DNA of 29,755 bases. Source: Chersky-265 sp035275285 (GTDB lineage Bacteria > Fibrobacterota > Fibrobacteria > UBA11236). Position 1 is the first letter of the stretch. Every line of letters starts with the position of its first letter. Under the pieces are notes generated by a model. The model was not told where the DNA came from. It saw only the letters and a program-made list of their open reading frames with translations, and did not search any database. The position numbers were made by a program, and so were the translations under genes. The stretch spans positions 1 through 29,755 of the forward strand of contig DATENA010000044.1 of assembly GCA_035275285.1 (NCBI GenBank), written 5' to 3'. Positions 10,032 to 18,165 of the stretch are shown here, in pieces.

Positions 10032-11511
10032 GCGGGTTTCCGTCTCCGGCATCCCTCTCCTGGCGGCCTGCTGCTGGTTCTCCGCCTTTCCGGCGGAGGG
10101 CCGGTACGCGGGCCTTCCCGATCGCCCGGCGGACCGCGCCTCCGCGCAAGCCTCCGCCCCGTCCCCCGAGCCGCTTTCGCTTCCGCCTTCCGTCCGGGAT
10201 TCCGCCCTGCGCCCCATCTACCCGGGCGCCCCCCTGCTCATCACCGTCCCCCTTTTCGACCTGCCTTACGGATTCCGCGGCGGCCTGGAATCGCCGAGCA
10301 TGCGCCAGACCCTGTACTGGAACGCCGGGGCCACCCAGTGGGCGGATCAGACCATCGGCTGGCTGTGGGAAGGCGTGCCGCCGGGCGGTTGGCGCGTCCT
10401 GGGCACCTATGCCTCCCTGGGGCTTTTCAATTACCTCTTCGTCTATCTTCCCCTCGGCGGCGCCTGGATGCACGAGGAGTGGCATCGCGCGGTGATGACC
10501 CGCTACCGCATCCCCAGCTACGACGGCGTCTACCATTGGGATATCGGCACGGAAGCCATCCCGGTCGATCACGTCGCGGACCGGGACCTGGCGGACCTGA
10601 AAGCGCGCCATCCGGCGGACTTCACCCGCCTGATGGAAGCGGGCATCGAGGGCGAAACCGAATCCGTGCGGCTGATGCGCCGGAACAACTTCTTCCTGGG
10701 GCGCCGGTCCGATCTGGACGCCATCAATTGGTGGGCCACCAGCCTGAACGCCGCCGCCTACCTGTACATCTGCTCGGTGGAGGATTTCGACGCGGACCTG
10801 GAGAAGGCGAACCGCAGGGAAACCGCGGAGAGCCGGCGGGACTTCGCCGGCCTGGATTTCCGCGCCTGGGTGTACGACATGCGCCGTCCCGACGAGCCCT
10901 ATGCCGCGGGTCCCCGGGGCCGCACCCATCCGGCCGGCGCGGGTTTCGATCGCTATCTGCTCTATTCCGACCTGACCCGCGACGAGCGGGCGTACCTGCG
11001 CCTGCAGGCGGGCCTGTCCCTGCTCAACCTGGTTTCGCCCCAGTCGATCGGGCGCGATTGGCTGCCCGGCTCCAGTCCCTGGGACGGCCGGGGCCTGCTC
11101 TGGAACTTCGGCCTGGTCCACCATCTCACGCCGTTCGGGTATGACTTGGGAGGGGACGTCCTGGTGCGGCGGGGCCGATGGTCCTGGGTCTTTTCGGCGC
11201 GGGGCCTGGTGAACGGAGAGATGATCCTGCCCGGATTGGGCGGGGAGCTGTTCCGCTATCCCTGGGCGGCGGGGCGCCAAGAACTGTTCCTCACCTGCGC
11301 GGCTTCCGCCTGGCTGCAACCGCAAGACCAGCTTTACCGCACCACGTCCGTCCTTCCGGGGGGAGCGGTTTCGTTGGGCGCCGCGCTTCCGTTGCGGCCC
11401 TCCCTGGAGCTGTTCCTGGAAGCGGATGCCAAGACCCCGGGCTGGGTGCCCGGGAACGTCTACCTGGACGCGGCCGCGCAGGCGCGCGCGGGGCTGCAGA
11501 TCAGGCTTTGA
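10024..11511 (+). CDS. Secreted protein with HEEWH metal-binding motif, unknown
   Basis: A 495-residue protein I do not recognise. The first about 24 residues (LERVSVSGIPLLAACCWFSAFPAEG) look like a signal peptide, followed by a Pro/Ala/Ser-rich linker to about residue 65. A hydrophobic stretch at 126-146 leads directly into HEEWH at 150-154, which fits the HExxH zinc-site pattern of metallopeptidases; a third ligand is not obvious. A mixed, charged region follows to about 330. The C-terminal third has alternating beta-prone strands (GRWSWVFSARGLVNGEM, SLELFLEADAK) and ends in AGLQIRL, as in outer-membrane barrels, though without a terminal aromatic residue. The ATG lies inside the end of serC (eight-base overlap), so the two are probably co-expressed, but a functional link to serine synthesis is not implied. 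Confidence 0.75.
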   Translation: MLERVSVSGIPLLAACCWFSAFPAEGRYAGLPDRPADRASAQASAPSPEPLSLPPSVRDSALRPIYPGAPLLITVPLFDLPYGFRGGLESPSMRQTLYWNAGATQWADQTIGWLWEGVPPGGWRVLGTYASLGLFNYLFVYLPLGGAWMHEEWHRAVMTRYRIPSYDGVYHWDIGTEAIPVDHVADRDLADLKARHPADFTRLMEAGIEGETESVRLMRRNNFFLGRRSDLDAINWWATSLNAAAYLYICSVEDFDADLEKANRRETAESRRDFAGLDFRAWVYDMRRPDEPYAAGPRGRTHPAGAGFDRYLLYSDLTRDERAYLRLQAGLSLLNLVSPQSIGRDWLPGSSPWDGRGLLWNFGLVHHLTPFGYDLGGDVLVRRGRWSWVFSARGLVNGEMILPGLGGELFRYPWAAGRQELFLTCAASAWLQPQDQLYRTTSVLPGGAVSLGAALPLRPSLELFLEADAKTPGWVPGNVYLDAAAQARAGLQIRL

Positions 11512-11561
11512 ACCGTTCCGGTCCCCGGGTTCCGGAGGATAAGGCCGGCCCGCGGAAGGGG

Positions 11562-12401
11562 TCAGTCGAGCAGCAGGTTATCGATCAGACGCGTTTTCCC
11601 GTAGAACACGGCCACGGCCAGCACGGAAGGGCCGGCTATGGTTTCCACCGGCGCCAGGCGCGCCTGGGAAACCGCCTCGACGTAATCGATGCGCGTGGGC
11701 GCGGAAGCCTCGATCTCTTCTTTCATGATCCGTTTCAGGGCTTCCGCCGATCTTTCCCCGCGCGTCCATGCTCCTTTGGCCCGGATCAACCCCCGTGAAA
11801 GGGCCGTGGCCCTGTCCTTCTCCTCCGGGGTAAGGTAGACGTTACGGGAGCTCAGGGCCAGGCCGGAAGCCTCGCGCACGGTCTCCACGATGACCGTCTC
11901 CAGGTCCAGGGAAAGTTCGCGCACCATCTTCCCCAGGATCAGGGCCTGCTGGATGTCCTTCTGCCCGAAATAGGCGCGATCCGGTTTCACGATGTTGAAG
12001 AGCTTCAGCACCACCGTGCAGACCCCGCGGAAATGCCCCGGCCGCGCCGCGCCGTCCAGGAACGCGTCCAGGCCTTCCACCTCGCAATACGTGGAGAAGT
12101 CCGGCGGATAGAAGGCCGGCGCCTCGGGAGCGAAAATGGCGGCCACGCCCGCCTCCCGGCACAGGCGGCCGTCTTCCCCGAAAGGCCGGGGATAACGCGA
12201 GAAGTCCTCCGCGGGCCCGAATTGCAACGGGTTCACGAAAATGGAAACCACCGTGATGTCGTCCTTTTTCCGGCTGGTTTCCACCAAAGCGAGGTGCCCG
12301 GCATGCAACGCCCCCATGGTGGGGACGAAGCCGACGGTCAGGTCCGGCCCCAGGTCCTTGCGCCAGCGGCGGTAGTCTGCGATGGTTTTGAGGATTTCCA
12401 T
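11562..12401 (-). CDS. panC: Pantothenate synthetase
   Basis: A 279-residue pantoate-beta-alanine ligase, which joins pantoate and beta-alanine with ATP in coenzyme A synthesis. The nucleotide-binding PTMGALHAGH (27-36, HxGH motif), FVNPLQFGPAEDFSRYPR (55-72, pantoate site), FGQKDIQQ (145-152) and the KMSKS-like LALSSRNVYL (181-190) are all present. Length is typical. It lies downstream of the folK fusion gene on the same strand, separated by 198 bases that hold the second heptamer repeat element. It is convergent with the HEEWH gene; the 50-base gap (11512-11561) has no clear terminator. Confidence 0.96.
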   Translation of the reverse strand: MEILKTIADYRRWRKDLGPDLTVGFVPTMGALHAGHLALVETSRKKDDITVVSIFVNPLQFGPAEDFSRYPRPFGEDGRLCREAGVAAIFAPEAPAFYPPDFSTYCEVEGLDAFLDGAARPGHFRGVCTVVLKLFNIVKPDRAYFGQKDIQQALILGKMVRELSLDLETVIVETVREASGLALSSRNVYLTPEEKDRATALSRGLIRAKGAWTRGERSAEALKRIMKEEIEASAPTRIDYVEAVSQARLAPVETIAGPSVLAVAVFYGKTRLIDNLLLD

Positions 12402-12447
12402 GGTGTTACCGTTCGCTATGTCGTGATTCGAAGTTCGTGATCAGAAA

Positions 12448-12601
12448 GTCAAAGTGCAAAGTTCAAAGTGCAAAAATCAAAGTTGAAAACAGAATGTCCT
12501 GCGGAGGTCCGCCCTCGCGCTCGTCCTACGGATCAGTTTGCAGTCGATCGGGCTTTCCTCTTTCTCTTCATTTTGCACTTTGACTTTTGAGATTTGCATT
12601 T
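12448..12601. repeat. Second heptamer-built inverted repeat element
   Basis: The left arm is a run of heptamers GTCAAAG, TGCAAAG, TTCAAAG, TGCAAAA, ATCAAAG, TTGAAAA (12448-12489). The right arm is TTCATTT, TGCACTT, TGACTTT, TGAGATT, TGCATTT (12567-12601). A perfect 16-bp inverted pairing exists between 12445-12460 and 12572-12587. The centre (12490-12566) is GC-rich and unlike the centre of the element at 8312-8478. The right arm overlaps the stop codon of the folK fusion gene (12600-12602), so the element directly abuts that coding region. Confidence 0.85.
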
Positions 12602-13778
12602 ACTTCTTGCCCATGGAAGTGGGCGAGAAGTACGTCACCCCTTCCGGAACCTTGGCGATGGTGTCCATCAGCAGGTTCAGGTCCTCCGGGTTGCGGACGA
12701 AGTCGATGTTGTTGGTGTTGATGATCAGCAGGGGCGAGCCCGAATAGTAGTGGAAGAAGTGGTTGTAGGCCCGGTTCAGCGCCTCGATATAGGCCTCGTC
12801 CATGGTCCGTTCGTAGGGCCGGTCCCGCAGCTTGATGCGGTGCATCAGGGTCCTGGTGTCGGCCTGCAGGTAGATGGCGTAGTCGGGCTTGATCAGGTTC
12901 CGTTCCAGGATATCGGCGAACTTGTAGTAGAGGTTCACCTCGTTCTCGTCCAGGTTGAGCGTGGCGAAGATCTTGTCCTTGGCGAACATGTAATCGCTCA
13001 GGATCTGGGGGCGGAACAGGTCCTGCTGGTGGAAGATCTCCTGGATCTGGCGGTAGCGGGAGAGGAAGAAGAACACCTGGGTCTGGAAGGCGTACCGCGA
13101 TTTGTCCTTGTAGAAATCGGACAGGAAGGGGTTGTTCTCGAACTCCTCGAACAGCGGCATGCACCCCATGCGGTCGCACAGGGCCTTCACCAGGGTGGAT
13201 TTGCCCACGCCGATGACGCCTTCCACGGCTACGTAACGGATGCGTTCCGGCAGGGACGCTTGCGAAGCCGGCATGGCCCGGTACTCCTCGACCTCTTGGG
13301 GTCCCTGCACCTCGATGCAGCGCTGCAATTGCCGGCCCACGGATTCCTTGAACCCGGGCAGGACGAAATCAGGGTCCAGATCCGTCATCGGCACCAGCAC
13401 GAATTGGCGATCGAGGATGGACGGGTGGGGCACGGCCAGGCCTTCTTCATGGATGATCTCGCGGCCGTAGGACAGGATGTCCAGGTCGATTTCCCGGGCG
13501 GCCCAGCGGCCGCGGGATCTCCGCCCCAGCCTGGTCTCGGTCTCCAGGCAGAAGTTCAGCAGGGCGCGCGGCTCCAGGCGCGTGGAGAAGCGCACCACCA
13601 GGTTCAGGTACTTGCCTTGCGGGCCGGGACCCACCGGCGCGGTCTCGTAGACCTTGGATTTCTGCACGGGGGAAGCCGAGATGGAGCGGATGGCCTCCAG
13701 GGCCTGCCGGATATACCCCTCCCGATCATTCAGATTGCTGCCGAGGGCCAGGAGAACGACGGTTTCGGGGCGTGCCAT
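12600..13778 (-). CDS. folK: HPPK (FolK) - deoxynucleoside kinase fusion
   Basis: A 392-residue two-domain protein. Residues 1 to about 155 are 6-hydroxymethyl-7,8-dihydropterin pyrophosphokinase of folate synthesis: ALGSNLNDRE (11-20), YETAPVGPGPQGKYLN (44-59), and the signature RGRWAAREIDLDIL (89-102). After a short linker, residues 180-392 are a deoxyadenosine/deoxyguanosine-type kinase: P-loop VEGVIGVGKST (185-195), EEFENNPFL (211-219), SDYMFAKDKIF (261-271, the position of the DRS/ERS motif), and the lid region RIKLRDRPYERTMD (314-327). The ATG at 13778 starts straight at the HPPK fold. It probably forms an operon with panC, placing folate, nucleotide salvage and coenzyme A synthesis together. 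Both domains look complete. Confidence 0.92.
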   Translation of the reverse strand: MARPETVVLLALGSNLNDREGYIRQALEAIRSISASPVQKSKVYETAPVGPGPQGKYLNLVVRFSTRLEPRALLNFCLETETRLGRRSRGRWAAREIDLDILSYGREIIHEEGLAVPHPSILDRQFVLVPMTDLDPDFVLPGFKESVGRQLQRCIEVQGPQEVEEYRAMPASQASLPERIRYVAVEGVIGVGKSTLVKALCDRMGCMPLFEEFENNPFLSDFYKDKSRYAFQTQVFFFLSRYRQIQEIFHQQDLFRPQILSDYMFAKDKIFATLNLDENEVNLYYKFADILERNLIKPDYAIYLQADTRTLMHRIKLRDRPYERTMDEAYIEALNRAYNHFFHYYSGSPLLIINTNNIDFVRNPEDLNLLMDTIAKVPEGVTYFSPTSMGKK

Positions 13779-13866
13779 GCGGACCGGAAATATACAAATA
13801 AGGGCGGGCTGCTCCCGAAAATGGGGGATTTCAGGAAAGACGGCCCCGCGTTCCCGGTAAAATTGT

Positions 13867-13872
13867 TATAAT
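13867..13872 (+). promoter_or_regulatory. Probable -10 box of the rho promoter
   Basis: A perfect TATAAT inside TTATAATAAT, an AT-rich island in GC-rich surroundings, 131 bases before the rho start. No good -35 hexamer is seen at 16-18 bases upstream. It predicts a leader of roughly 125 bases. It is the only strong -10 candidate on the plus strand in this gap. Confidence 0.5.
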
Positions 13873-13936
13873 AATCGGCGTGGCCCGTCCCCACGGGTGC
13901 TTCCCTTTGGAGAGCATTTTAATATCTTTTCGGATG

Positions 13937-13975
13937 TTACTCATCCCTTCTTTTCCATCAAACCCTTCCTTTCCC
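13937..13975 (+). promoter_or_regulatory. G-free, C/T-rich stretch in the rho leader (possible rut site)
   Basis: Thirty-nine bases without a single G, 17 of them C, between the putative rho promoter and the rho ribosome binding site. Unstructured C-rich, G-poor RNA is what Rho loads on, and rho is known to be autoregulated by attenuation in E. coli. A role as an autoregulatory loading site is inferred from composition and position. Confidence 0.45.
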
Positions 13976-14003
13976 GGATTCACCGCATTTAAGGAGATCC
14001 ATT

Positions 14004-15446
14004 TTGGCCACCAAACCCAAAGCCGCCATGAAAAAAACGTCGGATAAGTCCAAGGAGGAAGAGTTCTCCGGTATGGAGAACGACTCCCGGGAGTCCGCCG
14101 TCGAAGGCCGTCGCAGGGAGCAGGAAGAATACGATCAGGATTCCCAGGACGGAGAGGGCCAGGAAAGCAACAATGCGCGCACCCTGGCCGAAGCCAAGAA
14201 CCGCTGGACGGAACTGAAGAAGCTGGGGATGAAAGAGCTCATCAACATGGGGCTCGACCTGAACATCGCCGATCCGCGCAGCCTGCGCAAGCAAGCCCTG
14301 GTCTTCTCCATCCTGGAACGGGAAAGCGGCGGCACCGCCTCCATCTACGCGGAAGGCGTGCTGGAAGTGATGGACGAGGGATACGGTTTCCTGCGTTCCC
14401 CGGAGCATTCCTACGTGGCCGGGCCGGACGACGTCTACGTGTCCTCCACCCAGATCAAGCGCTTCGGCCTGCAGACGGGGGACACCATCTCCGGCATGGT
14501 CCGCGCTCCCAAGGACAATGAGCGCTACTTCGCCCTCCTGCGCATCCAGAAGGTGAACGGCGAGGATCCGGAAGTCTGCAAGGACCGCGTTTCCTTCGAC
14601 AACCTGACCCCTTTGCATCCGGACGTGGCCTTCAACGCGGAATACGATCCCAAGGAAATCAGCACCCGCATCATGAACCTGTTCACGCCCATCGGACGCG
14701 GGCAGCGCGGGCTGATCGTGGCCCCTCCCCGCGCGGGCAAGACCATCCTTTTGCAGAACATCGCCAATTCCATCGTCCGCAACCATCAGGAAGTCAAGCT
14801 GATGGTCCTCCTCATCGACGAACGCCCCGAGGAAGTCACGGACATGCGCCGCAACGTGCCGGCCGAAGTGTTCAGCTCCACCTTCGACGAGCCCCCGGAG
14901 CGCCACATCCAGGTGGCCAACATGGTCATCGAGAAGGCCCGCCGCCTGGTCGAGCACAACCAGCACGTGGTCATCCTGCTGGATTCCATCACCCGCCTCG
15001 CGCGCGCGCACAACGTGGTCATCCCGCATTCCGGCAAAATCCTCTCCGGCGGCGTGGACGCCATGGCCCTGCAGAAGCCCAAGCGTTTCTTCGGATCGGC
15101 GCGCAATATCGAAGGGGGCGGCAGCCTCACCATCATCGCCACGGCCCTGATCGAAACCGGCAGCCGCATGGACGAGGTGATTTTCGAAGAGTTCAAGGGA
15201 ACCGGCAACATGGAACTGATCCTGGACCGCCGCATTTCCGAGAAACGCATCTGGCCCGCCATCGACGTCTTCAAGTCCGGCACCCGCAAGGAAGAGCTGC
15301 TGATGACCCCGGACGATCTGCGCCGCGTATGGATCCTGCGCCGTTACCTGCAGGATCTGTCTCCCGTGGAAATCATGGAGTTCCTGGTGGACAAGCTGAA
15401 GGGCACCAAGAGCAACAAGGAATTCCTGGACTCGATGAATGGTTGA
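14004..15446 (+). CDS. rho: Transcription termination factor Rho
   Basis: A 480-residue hexameric RNA-dependent ATPase and helicase that ends transcription. The first about 58 residues are a hydrophilic, charged extension (K-rich then D/E/Q-rich). Rho N-terminal helices follow at about 68-105, and the RNA-binding OB fold (EGVLEVMDEGYGFLRS, then DDVYVSSTQIKRF) at 117-160. The ATPase carries Walker A APPRAGKT (240-247), Walker B HVVILLD (321-327) and the arginine-rich DRRISEKRIWPAID block. The start is TTG at 14004, chosen because AAGGAG lies seven bases before it; an ATG at 14028 lacks such a site. The stop codon overlaps the start of proC by eight bases. Expression probably comes from the TATAAT at 13867. 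Confidence 0.97.
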   Translation: MATKPKAAMKKTSDKSKEEEFSGMENDSRESAVEGRRREQEEYDQDSQDGEGQESNNARTLAEAKNRWTELKKLGMKELINMGLDLNIADPRSLRKQALVFSILERESGGTASIYAEGVLEVMDEGYGFLRSPEHSYVAGPDDVYVSSTQIKRFGLQTGDTISGMVRAPKDNERYFALLRIQKVNGEDPEVCKDRVSFDNLTPLHPDVAFNAEYDPKEISTRIMNLFTPIGRGQRGLIVAPPRAGKTILLQNIANSIVRNHQEVKLMVLLIDERPEEVTDMRRNVPAEVFSSTFDEPPERHIQVANMVIEKARRLVEHNQHVVILLDSITRLARAHNVVIPHSGKILSGGVDAMALQKPKRFFGSARNIEGGGSLTIIATALIETGSRMDEVIFEEFKGTGNMELILDRRISEKRIWPAIDVFKSGTRKEELLMTPDDLRRVWILRRYLQDLSPVEIMEFLVDKLKGTKSNKEFLDSMNG

Positions 15447-16254
15447 TTTCCAGAACATCGGGGTGCTGGGATGCGGCAACATGGGTGCGGCCCTGGTGCG
15501 CGCCCTGGTCTCTTCGGGCACGGCCGCGGCCAAGGACGTGTACGTTTACGATACCCTGGCTCCCGCCATGGAAACCCTCAAGCGCGAGCTGGGGGTGCAA
15601 TCCACGGTCCAGGCCCATGACCTTCCCGATCGCTGCGATGTCCTGATCCTGGCGGTCAAGCCCCAGATCTTCCACCATATCGCCCCGGGCCTCAAGCCCA
15701 AGAGCGGCCCCAAGGAGCGCGTGGTCCTCAGCGTGATGGCCGGCGTCACCAGCGCGAACATCCGCGCGTATTTCCCGGAAGACTACCAGATCGTGCGCGT
15801 CATGCCCAACCTGCCCTTGTCGGTGGGGGAGGGCGCCACCGCCATCGAGACGGACGGGAATTCGGAAGCCACCCTGCTTCTGGCCGAGCATATCTTCAAG
15901 GCGGCCGGGCGTACCGTGCGCGTTACCAGCCACCAGATGGACGCCGTGACCGGGCTCTCCGGCAGCGGTCCCGCCTACGTCTTCGAATTCCTGGAAGGGC
16001 TGATCCTGGCGGGAGTGAAGGCCGGCCTGGCGCGCGAAGTCTCCACGGCCCTGGTCCTGCAAACCGCCAAAGGGGCCCTCAAGCTGCTGGAAAGCGGCAA
16101 GGAATCGCCCTCTTCCTGGTCTGCGAAGGTGAGCTCTCCCGGCGGCACCACCATCCACGGTCTGCACGTGCTGGAAACGGCGGGCTTCAAAGGCATCCTC
16201 ATCGCCGCAGTGGAAGCCGCCGTGGCGCGGTCCAAGGCCCTTTCCGGCAAATAA
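15439..16254 (+). CDS. proC: Pyrroline-5-carboxylate reductase
   Basis: A 271-residue enzyme catalysing the last step of proline synthesis, reduction of pyrroline-5-carboxylate with NAD(P)H. The Rossmann start is IGVLGCGNMGAALVRAL (7-23). LAVKPQ (71-76) and VMPNLPLSVGEGATAI (121-136) line the cofactor and substrate pockets. The P5CR signature includes TGLSGSGPAYVFEFLEGL (171-188), and VSSPGGTT (231-238) is the C-terminal mark. Length is normal. The ATG overlaps the end of rho by eight bases, implying translational coupling; an intrinsic terminator follows about 35 bases after the stop. Confidence 0.96.
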   Translation: MVDFQNIGVLGCGNMGAALVRALVSSGTAAAKDVYVYDTLAPAMETLKRELGVQSTVQAHDLPDRCDVLILAVKPQIFHHIAPGLKPKSGPKERVVLSVMAGVTSANIRAYFPEDYQIVRVMPNLPLSVGEGATAIETDGNSEATLLLAEHIFKAAGRTVRVTSHQMDAVTGLSGSGPAYVFEFLEGLILAGVKAGLAREVSTALVLQTAKGALKLLESGKESPSSWSAKVSSPGGTTIHGLHVLETAGFKGILIAAVEAAVARSKALSGK

Positions 16255-16287
16255 GCGGCTAAATCAGCGGCTTTTGCGAGGGTTCCC

Positions 16288-16311
16288 GGGGCGCGCCAAG
16301 CGCCTTTTTTT
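16288..16311 (+). terminator. Intrinsic terminator after rho-proC
   Basis: GGCGC (16290-16294) pairs with GCGCC (16300-16304) around the loop GCCAA, extendable by G-T pairs at the base, followed directly by seven T residues (16305-16311). It closes the rho-proC operon and isolates it from the TetR gene beginning at 16350. Confidence 0.8.
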
Positions 16312-16349
16312 AAGAGAATCATTTACATTGGTGGAACAGCGAGGCCAGC

Positions 16350-17014
16350 GTGAAAGTTTCCCGGGAAAAGAAACAAGGGCACCGCCAACGCTTCATCGAC
16401 GCCTTCGTGGAGGAGGTGCGGCGCCAGGGCTATCGGGCCGTCACCCTCCGGGACGTGGCCCGGGCGGCCGGCCTGAGCGACGGGGCCGTCTACAAGTGCT
16501 TCGCCTCCAAGGAGACGATCCTGCCGGCCTATTATGCCGCCAAGATGGAACGGCTCCGCCAAGAGGGGGAGTCCCTGGGCGGGAAAGCCTCCCACTCCCT
16601 GGTCGACAAGCTCCAGGCCCTGTTGGAATTCCAGATCGGCCAGTACGAGGGCGAAAAGGATTTCCTGGAAAAGACCTTCCATCCCACCTTCGTGGCGGCC
16701 AGCCTCATGTGGTCTGAGGTGGCGGCCATGCGCAAGGCTTACTCGATCGCACCCTGAACCTGTTCGCGGCGGTGGTGGGCGGACCCTTGCTGCGTCATGT
16801 GGAGGAGCCGGCGGGGTTCCTGGTCAACCGCCATCTGATGCCCATGCTGCTCAACCTGGGCGGGTTGGGGAAGGGGTTTTCGGGATTCGCCGGCGCCGCC
16901 GGACCGGCACCCCGGGGCGGAGCGGAAGGCGTGGAAAAGCCCGGGGCCAAGCCGCGGCCCAAGCGGGGGAATCCGCGCAAGCCGCGCCCGGCGGCCAAGG
17001 GCGGTAAAGCCTGA
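16350..17014 (+). pseudogene. TetR-family regulator, frameshifted
   Basis: The reading from GTG 16350 (GAGG five bases before it) gives a TetR N terminus: helix-turn-helix VTLRDVARAAGLSDGAVYKCFASKETIL at about 31-58. It stops at 16757 after 135 residues, short for the family. From about 16742 the next frame continues as LDRTLNLFAAVVGGPLLRH, a plausible TetR ligand-domain helix set, and ends at TGA 17012-17014, overlapping the ATG of the next gene. Joined, the product is about 221 residues, normal for TetR. A one-base loss near 16740, or a sequencing error, explains it; no slippery heptamer for programmed shifting is visible. The C-terminal tail (after about 16900) is Gly/Pro/Arg/Lys-rich. It would probably have regulated the adjacent kinase gene. 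Confidence 0.8.
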
Positions 17015-18119
17015 TGGACCGGGATCCGAAGGCGCGGAATCCGGAACCGGGAAAACCGGGGGGCAGGCCGGCGAAGGATCCGGGGGCCGGTTCCATTCCC
17101 CTGTCCAAGCTGGCCCGCGCGGGCGTGGCCGGCCGGCTGGCTCGCCGGAAGAGGAGTGGAAAACGCGCGGGGAAGCCTTTTTCGCCGCCTGCGCCCGCCC
17201 CAAAGGCCTGCCCCTGAAGCTGGCCCAGATGCTGAGCCAGGAAGAGGAGCTGCTTCCCGAAGAGTTCCGCAAAGAGCTTTCCAAATCCTGCTACCAATCC
17301 CCGGCCATGAACCGGGGCCTGGTGCACCTGGCCGTCACCCGCGAGGGCCGCCGGCTGGCCGTGAAGCTCCAATACCCCGGCATCGCCCGCACGGTCAAGA
17401 ACGACCTGGCGGTGGTGGGGGGCTTCGCCTCCCATCTGCCCTGGCTCAAGGAGATGCAGGGAGCCTGGACGGAGGTGGCGGAACGGATGCTGGAGGAACT
17501 CTCCTACGCGCACGAGGCGCGCTGGACGGAATGGTTCCGGGCGAACCTGGGTATCCGGGAGGTTACCATACCCGCCGTGCATCCGGGCTTGAGCACCGAG
17601 ACCGTGCTGACCACGGATTTCATGGACGGCGTGCACCTGCCGGAATGGCTGGCCGGCTCCCCGGGCCGCGAGGAGCGGGATGCCCTGGCGGCCGTGTTGT
17701 GGAAAGTGTACCTGAAATCCGTCTACGTTCTGAACGCCCTGAACGCCGATCCCAATCCCGGCAACTTCCTGATTCGGCCGGACAGGTTCCATCCGGACCA
17801 TCCAAACGGGATCCGCGGGGAAGGCGCCGTGGCCATGCTCGACTTCGGCTGCGTGAAGACCTTTCCGGCCGGTTTCAGCGGCAACCTGCGGCGCCTGTTC
17901 GCCATGCACGCCAGGGGCTGCAAGAGCGGCGGAAGCGTCCATTCCCTGGTCGAGGAATACGATGCGCTGGGCATCCTCCGCATCACCGATCGCCGGGAGG
18001 ATTTCTCCGGGCTGGAGAAGCATTTGCGCTCCATGGGCGAGTGGGTGTTGCGGCCGTACCGCACCGCGACCTTCGATTTCGGCGCGGCGATGGGAAACGA
18101 GTGGGAGGCGCGCCCCTAA
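17014..18119 (+). pseudogene. ABC1/AarF (UbiB-like) kinase, damaged
   Basis: The ATG at 17014 overlaps the TetR stop (TGATG), and the frame reads MDRDPKARNPEPGK to IPLSKLARAGVAGRLA. Near 17140-17148 the coding moves to another frame, resuming as EEEWKTRGEAFFAACARPK and KLAQMLS (a KxGQ-like motif) and running to 18119. A second lesion lies near 17320: SPAMNRGL jumps straight to VHLAVTREG, so about 30-35 residues including the alanine-rich nucleotide loop (AAAS-x-GQVH in the family) are missing in frame. The kinase core otherwise remains: the ATP lysine in LAVKLQYPG, the NADPNPGN catalytic loop and the LDFG metal motif (aspartate codon at 17841). ABC1 kinases support quinone synthesis or lipid homeostasis. 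With these losses it is unlikely to work, unless the sequence has errors. Confidence 0.75.
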
Positions 18120-18131
18120 ACTCCCGAGTTG

Positions 18132-18159
18132 CTTCCCCACCCGCGGGGAAGGGTATAAT
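18132..18159 (+). promoter_or_regulatory. Probable promoter with hairpin, possible leaderless start
   Basis: TATAAT at 18154-18159 ends six bases before the GTG start codon at 18166, so transcription would begin at or next to that codon. TTGCTT at 18129 is a weak -35 at 19-base spacing. CTTCCCC (18132-18138) pairs with GGGGAAG (18145-18151), an inverted repeat in the spacer that might be an operator. There is no T-run, so a terminator is unlikely. Confidence 0.45.
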
Positions 18160-18165
18160 GACGGG

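Noticed and set aside
16730..16760. Programmed ribosomal frameshift in the TetR gene
   Set aside because: No X-XXY-YYZ slippery heptamer or strong downstream structure is visible at the junction, so a mutation or a sequencing error is the simpler reading.
18132..18151. Intrinsic terminator for the ABC1 kinase gene
   Set aside because: The seven-pair stem is followed by GG and TATAATG, not a T-run; it fits better as part of the next promoter.
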